A DNA stretch of 64,000 nucleotides from Excoecaria cochinchinensis (lineage: Eukaryota > Streptophyta > Magnoliopsida > Malpighiales > Euphorbiaceae): contig CANTUQ010000076.1 in the NCBI GenBank assembly GCA_947683425.1, positions 1 to 64,000 on the forward strand, written 5' to 3'. How positions within the stretch are numbered: the stretch's first letter is position 1; each line of letters opens with the position of its first letter. Below the pieces are notes generated by a model. That model saw only the letters and a program-made list of their open reading frames with translations, did not search any database and was not told the DNA's origin. The translations under genes were made by a program, and so were the position numbers. Positions 44,801 through 55,300 of the stretch are shown here, one piece after another.

Positions 44801-47800
44801 TGTTATTCTCCTGATCTCAACAGATATGTGATTTCTACTGATGTAGCATTTTCAGAGCAAATACCATTACCAAGTCTACTTCTATCAGTCAGGGGGAGGC
44901 AGATGAATGTTTTATCTATAAATCTATATCAAATTCTGAACAATCAGTGGATGATAGTGTTCCTCATGATGTTTCTCCTGCTGATCAGACTTCAGTTCTA
45001 GACAAGCCACCTATTGTTCAAGTTTATTCAAGGAGAACAGTGACTACTAATACATGTTCTACACCAGAATCAACTTCGTCATTGGATCCTCCACCAAATG
45101 ATCTTGATCTTCCCATCAGCCTTCGCAAAGGTAAACGCAGTTGTAAATCTACTTATTCCATTGCTAACGTTATTTCATATGATCACTTATTTCCACCATC
45201 TAGTGCTTTTATTGCTTTTTTAGACTCCCTTTCCATACCTAAAACAGTTAAAGAAATTTTATCTCATCTTGGATGGCGCACCGCAATGCTTGAAGAAATC
45301 AAAGCTCTAGATGATAGCCACACTTGGGAGTTAGTAGATTTACCTCACAACAAAAAGGCTGTTGGATGCAAATGGATTTTTGCAATTAAAGTAAATCTAG
45401 ATGGATCTATTGCCAGACTTAAGGCCCGACTTGTAGCCAAAGGATATGCACAGACATATGGAGTAGATTACTCTGACACTTTCTCTCCGGTATCTAAGTT
45501 GGCTTCTGTTCGTCTATTCGTCTCTCTTGCTGCTTCTCTGCACTGGCCATTACATCAACTGGATATCAAAAATGCATTTCTTCATGGAGATCTACAAGAA
45601 GAGGTATATATGGAGCAACCACCTGGTTTTGTTCCTCAAGGGAAGTATGGAAAAGTTTGTCGCTTAAAGAAATCTCTATATGGACTAAAACAGAGTCCTC
45701 GTGCTTGGTTTGGCAAATTCAGTAAGGTTGTCTAAGAGTTTGGGTTAAAGAAGAGCCAAATCGATCATTCCGTATTCTACAGACAATCAGCAGCTGGTGT
45801 TATTCTCCTTGTTGAATATGTCGATGACATCGTAATTACAGGAGGTGATTATGAAGGAATATCTTCTCTTAAGTCTTTCTTGAATGACAAATTTTACACT
45901 AAAGACTTGGGTCAATTGAAATACTTTCTAGGAATAGAAGTTTCAAGAAGTAAGAAGGGAATTCTTTTATCTTAAAGAAAGTATGTTCTTGTTTTATTTG
46001 CAGAAACTGGAAAATTGAGAGCGAAGTCACATAGTACTCCTGTGGCCCCAAATGTACAACTCACAAAGGATGATGGTGACTTCTTTAATGATCAAGAAAG
46101 ATACAGGCGGTTTGTTGGAAAATTGAATTATTTTACAGTTACTTGTCCAGATATTGCATTTGCAGTAAGTGTTGTTAGTCAGTTTATGACGGTCCCAACA
46201 GTTAAGTATTGAGAAGCTTTAGAGCATATGCTATGTTATTTGAAAAGGGCTCCTGGACTAGGTATACTCTACAGTGATTATGGGCATAACCGCATTGAGT
46301 GCTTTACTGATGCAAACTGGGTAGGATCTAAGACTGATAGAAGGTCAACTACAGGATATTGTGTTTTTACTGGAGGAAATTTAGTATCTTGGAAAAGCAA
46401 GAAGCAAACTGTAGTGTCCAAGTCAGGTGCAAAATCTGAATATAGAGCCATGTCACAGGCCGCATGTGAAATTTTATGGATTCGTCATTTGCTTGCTGAA
46501 ATTGGTATAAATTCCTTTTCTCCAGCTAAACTTTGGTGTGATAATCAGGCCGCTCGGTGTCATTGAGCTTCCTGCTCTCGAAGGCAATGGGGTGGCCTTC
46601 TTGTATCAAAACACCCCCAATAGCAAAATTGGAGGCATCAGTGTGCACCTCATAAGGCAGCCGATAGTTGGGGAGTGCCAACACTGGTTCCTCCATAACT
46701 GCCCTCTTCAGCTCCTCGAAGGCATGCTGGCACCTCGAATCCCAGTCCCAACTCTTGCTTTTCTTCAGCAAATCGGTGAGGGGAGCGGCTATTGAAGAAT
46801 AGCCTTTCATGAACCTTTGGTAGTAATTTACCAAGCCAAGGAATGACCTTAACTCGGTGACCCTGGTCGGTGGTTCCCAATCTTGAATAGTTTGCACCTT
46901 GGAGCTGTCCATGCGAAGTTGGCCATTTCCCACCACATGGCCTAAGAAAGTCACCTCTTGCTGCGCAAAGGAGCACTTTTCCTTCTTGACATATAGCTGA
47001 TTGTCCCTTAAAGTCTCAAAGACTTGCCTCAAATGCTCCACATGCTCTTTTAAGGTCTTGCTATAGATGACTATATCGTTGAGATAAACTACGACAAAAC
47101 GATCTAAGAAGGGAGCAAATACCTTGTTCATTAGCGTGCAGAATGTGGCCGGTGCATTTGTGAGCCCAAACGGGATCACAAGAAACTCGTACGATCCATA
47201 GCGCGTTACGCACGCTATCTTGGGCTCATCTCCTTCGGCAATGCGCACCTGATAGTACCCACTCCGTAGATCCAACTTGGTGAAATACCGAGCATCACCG
47301 AGCTGGTCGAACAAGACAGCGATCAGCGGAATAGGCACCTTGGTGAAATATCGGCAATGTTTCTAGTACGCCGTTTGTCGGCAAATGTATCGGCACATTG
47401 TCCACTTGCCGGCGCGTGTAGCATCCTTTGGCCGCCTTCCATCACCGAATATTGCCCAGATTTGTTCACCGGCCTTCTTCGACTCCAACCAACTACTCTC
47501 CAGTAATTTCTGAAGTCTTGGGTTTTTTGGGCTTCTTGTGAACAGGTTCTACTTTTCGGATTCTTTTTCACTACTGTTCCTTGTGTTATTATCTTCAATT
47601 TAATCCTGCCATCATTTTAGATACGAAGGATGTAAAGAAACATTGTACTATTAATGACAGTCCCTACTCTTAAATTAGTCTTATTAAATTAGATGGCAGT
47701 AGTAGCTATTTAGTCTGATATAGATCATGTTTACTGTCTATTAAGGCTAGAAGGTTATAAGGTTATATTAACGGAGATAAGAAACAACCACCTGTGATTG

Positions 47801-50800
47801 GCCTTACTTTTAGTCAATGGGACTGATAATTCGTTGGTTATGTCTTGACTTATTAATTCTATGCACCCTAAGATCTCCCGACGGTATTTACTACTTGACA
47901 CTGCGGAGAAGATATGGAAAGCTGCAAAAACCACTTATTTTCGAATGGAAAATGATGCTTGGATTTTTGAACTTCGCAACAAAATTCATAGCACAAAACA
48001 AGGTGAGCTTACTGTTTTAGATTATTTTTCTGAACTGGGTAGTTTATGGCAGGAACTGGATTATTATCAAGATTTTCAGGTCAAGTGTGCTGACAATGCG
48101 ATATTAATTCAAAATATGCTTGAAAAGGAGCGGGTATGATTTTTTAACTGGTTTGAACCATGAATTTGACCGATTGATAGTCCAAGTTATTGGTAGATCC
48201 TATTTTTCATCTATTGAGGAGGCATATTCTTATATCCAACAGGAAGAGACTAGAAGAGGTGCCATGCTCCTCACTGCACCGTTTGAGAAGTCGGGCTTAA
48301 CTGCCCATGTTACTCATGAGCAGCCGAAGGGTGTTACTTTTGATAAAGACCATCTGAATCGTGATTACTGTGGAAAGTCAAGGCATACGAAGAAGACTTG
48401 TTGGAAAACCTACTAGGGGTCGAGGGGAAAAACGAGCCAATCTAACAAGGGCTCAAGCAAATATGTTAAAAACAGTAGAATTATCTAATGAGACAGCTTC
48501 AGTTGAAAGTCTCTTTTCTGATGAAATTCAGCATTTAAGGCGTCTTTTGTCTCAGATCAACCCTAACTCCAGCGCTACCTCCAATTTTTTCAAGTCAGGT
48601 AACACTTTTGCTCATTTTGACTCATGGATTATCAATTTTGGTGCGAAAAGATATATGATATGCATTTCTAAAGGCTTTTTTAACTACCCTCTTTGTGTAA
48701 AAAGGGACAGTGTCAGGGTTGCTGATAGGTCTTTAACCCCTATTTCTTGGACAACTTCCATTGTTTTTACTCCTAATAGTAATTTGTCTTCTATTCATGT
48801 TTCTCAAATTTTTGTAAATCTTTTATCTGTCAGTGTTATCACCACGGCTCTAAACTGTAAGGTTGATTTTTTTCCTGATTATTGCATTTTTCTGGATCTT
48901 CGAATAGGGAAAAAGGACTGGCAATGGTAGAGAGCATGATGGCTTATACATGATGGAAGACAGCTTAACCATTTTTGGAGAATATAAGGATGTCAACCAA
49001 AAAATAATACAGTGGCATAGGCTGTTAGGGTATCCATCTTTGTTTGTCTTAGAAAAATATATCCCAGTTTATTTTCTAAAATTTGGTTTGACTCTTTATC
49101 TTGTAATGCTTGTGAGTATGCTAAACATACTAAAAACTCTTATATTTTAAGTGATAATAAAACCATTATTCCTTTTATGCTTATTCATTCTAACGTTTGG
49201 GGGCCCACACAGACTTCATCTTTGTTTGGGAATCGATGGTTTGTTACTTTTATTGATTGTTGCACTAGAATGATTTGGGTGTATTTGATTAAAGCAAAAA
49301 GTGATGTTTTCTAATGCTTTCAATCTTTTCATAAAATGGTTCACACCTAGTTTGATGCTAAGATAAAAGTCTTGAGAATTGATAATGGGACAGAATACAT
49401 GGCTAGTAGGTTTGGTACTTATTTGGTGTCTCATGGGATTGTTCACCAAACTAGTTTTTCTTATACTAGTGCTCAAAATAGGGTAGCTGGAAGGAAAAGT
49501 AGGCATTTGTTGAAAGTTGTTAGGTCCCTTATGTTTACTACGAATGTTCTAAAGTCATACTGGGGAGATGCTATACTAGTGGCAGCCTATCTTATTAATA
49601 GAATGTCCCTTAAGACTCAACTTTAAGACCCTCTTTAGAAGCTTAACCGGGAAGAATGGTTATATTGTTCTACTAAAGATTTTTGGGCGTGTCTGCTTTG
49701 TCCATATTAGGAATGTTCAAAAATTAGATCCGAGGGGTTATCACTCTTCATCTAGAAAGTTTTATGTCAGTATGGATGTCACCTTTGGGGAATTTGAACC
49801 TTACTTTGGAACTATCTAATCGCCTCTTCAAGAGGAGAGTAGTGAAGAAGAAGTGGTGCTTGTGGTCCTTCGTGATCTTGTTCAGGGGGAGAATGAGGAG
49901 ACTGATGTTTAGGATGAGAATGAGAAGATTGATGGGGAGACTAATGTTCAGGGAGAGAATGTTGTTGGGCGTTTAGATAGACATGATTTGTTGAGATACT
50001 CGAGAAAAAACAGGTATGAAGAAGCCATCATGCATCGTACACTACAAGAATCTTCGGGTGAGTTATCTTTTCATTATGATTTGAATTTATCCTTTGCTCA
50101 AAGAAAAAGGGCCAGGTCGTATACAAAACATTCTATTTCTAACTTTATTTCTTATGATTTCTTGTTTCCTTCGTATAGAGCCTTTGCCTTGTCTCTTTCT
50201 TCTATATCTATTCCACAGGATTGGAGGGAAGCTATTACAGATCTAAAGTGGAAAGAAAGCGATGGTAGAAGAAATAAAAGCTCTCGCCAAAAATGAAACC
50301 TGAGATCTAGTTGCTCCTCCAGGCAAGAAGCTAGTTGGCTGCAAGTGGGTGCTCACAATAAAACACAAACTTGATGGTTCAATTGAAAGATTCAAAGCAA
50401 GATTAGTCGCAAAAATGAAACTTGAGTTCTAGTTGCTCCTCCAGGCAAGAAGCTAGTTGGCTGCGAGTGGGTGCTCACAATAAAACACAAACTTGATGGT
50501 TCAATTGAACGATTCAAAGAAAAATTAGTCGCAAAGGAATTTACTCATACTTATGGAGTTGATTATTAGGAGACATTGGCACCTGTTGTTAAAATGAACA
50601 CAATCAGAATCTTGCTATGCTGTGTAGCTAACTTGAATTGGGATTTGCAGTATTTGATGTGAAATATGCATTCTTACATGGAGATCTAGAAGAAGAGGTT
50701 TACATGGAGATTTATCCTGTTGTTGAAAATGAGATAACTCAAGGAAAGGTGTGTAGATTGAAGAAAGTCTTGTATAGGTTGAAATAATCTTTGAGAGCTT

Positions 50801-52347
50801 GGTTTGAAAAATTTAGCAAACCCATGATCTCTTTTGGGTATCAATAGAGCAATGTTAGTTGTAGTTTCTTTATAAGATACTACAAGGATAAGATCACTCT
50901 TTTTATTGTTTATGACAGGAGATGATTTGGAAGAAATGGCTCGACTGAAGAAGCTCTTGGTGCTGGTGTTTGAGATCAAGGATCTTGGTAGGTTACAATA
51001 CTTCTTGGGAATTGAAGTTGCCAGATCAACCAAAAGAATCTTCATTTCTCAGAGAAAATACATCTTGAATCTTTTGGATAAAATTGGTATGCTGGAATTG
51101 TAAACTGGCAGAATAGCCCATTGAAAGCAACCATAAGCTGCAAGTAGGAGCTGAGGAATCATTTGATAAAGGCAGATATCAGAGATTGGTTGGGAGGTTC
51201 ATCTATTTATCTCACATCAGACCAGAAATTGCTTATGCAGTCAGCTTGGTAAGCCAATTCATGCATAATTTTAGAGAATCTCATTTGCAGGCTCGCATTC
51301 TGCGGTATCTAAAATCAGCTTCAGGGAAAAGTCTTATTTTCTCCAAATATGGTTATCTTCGAATTGAAACCTTTACAGATGTAGGTTGGGCTGGATCTCT
51401 AGATGACAGAAGGTCCATCTTTGGTTATTGCACACTTGTGGGGTAATTTGGTCACTTGGATAAGTAAAAAACAGTGTGTGGTTGCTAGATCTAGTGCAGA
51501 AGCATGATACAGAGCTATGATTTAAGGTGTCTGTGAGCTTTTATGGCTGCAGAGGTTGCTAGCAAAGCTGAAGTTGGCTGGAAAAGACAAACTATCCTTG
51601 TATTTTAATAACAAAGTTGCAATTAGTATTGCTCATAAACCTGTTCAACGTACCGGATGAAACACATTGAAATTGATCGACACTAATTCAAAGTAAAGCT
51701 AACCAATGGTGTTTTGAGCTTATTCTATGTGAAATCGGAAAGACAGCTAGCTGATGTTTTCACAAAAACTCTCAATAATCGAGCTTTTTATACCTTGGTT
51801 TGCACGTTGGGCATGAGAAATATTTGTGCACCTACTTGAGGGGAAGTGTTGACTATTATGATTTGTTAGGCTAGCTGTATACTTCCTAATTTTTTCTTTA
51901 AATCAATATATTCTTTCTATTTAGTCGTAGGGTTTTTGTATAAAATTTTCTGAACATTGATTGTTTATACAAGTGAGATAATAAGAAAAAATCTTTTCAC
52001 AAAATTTTTCATGGAGTCATATGCGTTTAAGTTGGATGATATTATAGTTACAAGGTCATGGACAATTAAGTGCCTAGGGATAAAGTTGAGTGACTATAGA
52101 TGTAAATTGCCTATATTTTAGGGGCTGCCTGATTTGAAATTGAGAAAATCTCAAGTATAGTTTGATTTTTATGTCAGATAATTTTGATGGAGTTATTACT
52201 AAATGTCATCAGTTGCAATAGCAATATTATTATATAACCCTTGGAAGTTGTCTTAATTTTTTGTTTTTTCACCTCTGTCAGCTTCAAGGGTGGAAGGCCA
52301 CTGCCCCCCTTGAAATTTCAAAAATTAATTTTTTACCCATGAATATT

Positions 52348-52397
<50 letters not shown>

Positions 52398-55300
52398 TAA
52401 ATATTATCAGCTTCCCTAAAATTTTGATATTGTATTTTTACCCATGAAGTTCTATATTTTTTTCAAAAAATTAGTATTAGGCTCCAAGGTCATATAGAAT
52501 TTCATTATGATCAATATATTTCTTTGTAAAATATTAATATTCACTTCAAATTAGATTTTTTTCATATAAATTTAATTATTTTTCTCCAAAAAATTAATTG
52601 TAGCTTCTTCAACATTATTTACACATTCATTATGATCTTTTAATTTTTCCTTAAATAGAATTTATATTTGTCATTGTTTAATTTTGGTCTTTAAGTGTAT
52701 ATATGTATTTATGTAATTATATATATGTTAGTAATTTTATTCATATTCATTATAATATTTGTTTTTTGTGCTCCCAAATATGAACTTCTAGTTCAACTCC
52801 TGGTCAGCAATGTGCCTGCACATTGTGCGTGGCTCTAGGACCTCTTTGCAACTTGATGGGCCTTGTGCTTTCAATTGCTATGGTTAGACATACGCTAATT
52901 TTAAATTGCTATGGTTAGACTATGGATGCAAATTGCTTATATTTTAGGGGCTGCCTGATTTGAAATTGAGAAAATCTCAAGTATAGTTTGATTTTTATGT
53001 CAGATATGTCAGATAATTTTGATGGAGTTATTACTAAATGTCATCAGTCGCAATAGCAATATTATTATATAACCCTTGGAAGTTTTGTCTCAATTTATTT
53101 TTTTTTTTTTCTTTTTCACCTCTGTCAGCTTCAAGGTGGAAGGCCACTGCCCCCCTTGAAATTTCTAAAATTAATTTTTTACCCATGAAATTCAAATATT
53201 TTGTTTTTTTTTTTTTAAATAGTATCAGCTTCCCTGAATTTTGATAATGTACTTTTACCCATGAAGTTCTATATTTTTTTCAAAAAATTAGTATTAGTCC
53301 CCAAGCTCATATAGAATTTCATTATGATCAATATATTTCTTTGTAAAATATTAATATTCACTTCAAATTAGATTTTTTTCATATAAATTGAATTATTTTT
53401 CTCCAAAAAATTAATTATAGCTTCTTCAACATTATTTACACATTCATTATGATCTTTTAATTTTTCCTTAAATAGAATTTATATTCGTCGTCGTTTAATT
53501 TTGGTCTTTAAGAGTATATATGTATTTATGTAATTATATTTATGTTAGTAATTTTATTCATATTCATTATAATATTTGTTTTTTGTGCTCCCAAATATGA
53601 ACTTCTAGTTCAACTCCTGGTCAGCAATGTGCCTGCACATTGTGCGTGGCTCTAGGACCTCTTTGCAACTTGATGGGCCTTGTGCTTTTAATTGCTATGG
53701 TTAGACATATGCTAATTTTATATCTGTTCAAAATTGCACTTGCACCTTGTTCTAAATTGTTAGACATGGTATTCAATTGGTGAAATTTACCTAGGGCTTA
53801 GCTTCAGAATTCCATCATTTTATCTTGATGGATTTGGCACTAGTAGAAATCATAAGTTGGAGCCACAGTCCTTCCCCTCTTGGACAAAAAAAGTATAAGA
53901 TTTATCCTAGAGGGCAAAAAACTAAATTGCATGCTGTTTTTAACTTTAAAAACTGCTGTAAATGTTAGCTAACTGAAGAATTTGAAGAGCTGGGTTGAGG
54001 AATTAATAGACTTGTTATCTTATGTGATCAATATTTTGCTATGCATTGTGGCAGAGTTCTGTAGAAGTAGCTAAAAAATTTAAAATATAATATTCTAAAC
54101 AACCCCATGTTTGGATCAAAACCATAGAAATGAATCCTGCGCTTCTCTCAAGCTTGCAATTATTCAAAGCATGTATTGCTTGTTAGCTCTCTCTAGGTGA
54201 TAGTTATCTCCCTATAAAACCAAAACAAGGTGGCAAATATGATTAATTCTCTTGAACAAGTGATGAATATTTTCTGATAACAAAGCATGAAACAAGAAGG
54301 CATGTGTAGTATCATAGATGCTAGTTGAATCAATTGTAAGATATTGAGTTTATTTGCAGTTTGACTCAATTCCTTCTATAAGTAAGGAGTTGAAATCATG
54401 AACGAAGGACAACATGTGTATATTTTTGAGCCAATGTGGAAACAAGGATTTAAAATTACAGTGAAGAAAAAGTTTGTAATGGTTATTTTATTTGTTATAT
54501 TTGAATATGAAGTTCAATTGGCATCATAGTGGATTCTCCACTTTCTTTTTGCCTATGTCATTTATTTAAGTGCTATAGTCTCTCTACCTTACTGAGTTTT
54601 ACAATAGAAATAAGTGCATAGGTTTGTTTTCAGTCTATTTGATTTGCTACGCCATTCCTTGGAAATAGTTGGAGTCTGTCAATTTTCATTTAGTTGCTAC
54701 AAGCTCCCATCATAGAAGACAGATGATTTTCTTAGGCTCAGGCATCCCATGCTGATCAAAGGAACTTTGTTTCTAAGCAAAAATTTCCAGAACATCATAT
54801 AAGTTTCAATAGCTGAATTGGATGTCTGATACCAACTTAAATTTTTTCTTTTGCTAGGATCTAACAGCTACGGGTTTGAAAAAGGCTCAAATATTTGTTG
54901 GTGATATAAATACCATCTATAAGAGTGGTGACACCGTTGTGGATGTGAAAGTTGATACATATTCCAATGTAAGGAGTTCTTGCTGCTAGAAAATAATTTA
55001 TGATTTTTCCTTGCTCTTGGCCGCATTAAATCTAATATTTAATATGTGTGTTGGATGCACATTGATGGTTTGCTTTCATGTCAGTCAATGTTTTGTGCCT
55101 GCTTATATCTATGGTTTTGAGTTTGCAGTTGTCCACAAAAGTGACCTATGATGGCATTTTTCCTAGTACAAAAGTTGTCTTCAGCTTCAAAATTCCTGAT
55201 CACAAGTCTGGCAAGGTTGGTATTCTTGAAATTATAATAATTTATAGTAGCCTTGATCAATTAAACTCTGAGGAGGATGCATTCTCTTTGTATTGTTTCA

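Larger units (their letters stand above)
41904..46555 (+). mobile_element. Ty1/copia element COP-1, 3' end deleted, inserted in CHR
   Basis: 5' LTR 41904-42078, PBS 42079-42091, leader, gag from 42646, protease, integrase, RT and RNase H up to 46553. Sequence then switches to CHR RNase H on the other strand. The 3' LTR, and hence a target duplication, is absent. It is the same family as COP-3 at 60232. Confidence 0.85.
39849..47345 (-). mobile_element. Chromovirus (CHR), 5' half deleted, split by COP-1
   Basis: 3' LTR at 39849-40413, integrase with chromodomain at 40450-41903, then COP-1, then RNase H and RT at 46556-47345. Gag, protease, the N-terminal RT and the 5' LTR are missing. The integrase style (YYWPCLRDDVEAYVKTC) and chromodomain suggest a Galadriel-like or Tekay-like lineage, which I leave open. 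Antisense in VDAC intron 2. Confidence 0.8.
47346..52001 (+). mobile_element. Ty1/copia element COP-2, 5' LTR deleted
   Basis: A different copia family from COP-1/COP-3. A GC-rich leader remnant (47346-47600), then gag, protease, integrase, RT, RNase H, a purine tract and a 3' LTR at 51847-52001. No 5' LTR or PBS is found; the left end fuses to CHR RT. Confidence 0.78.
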
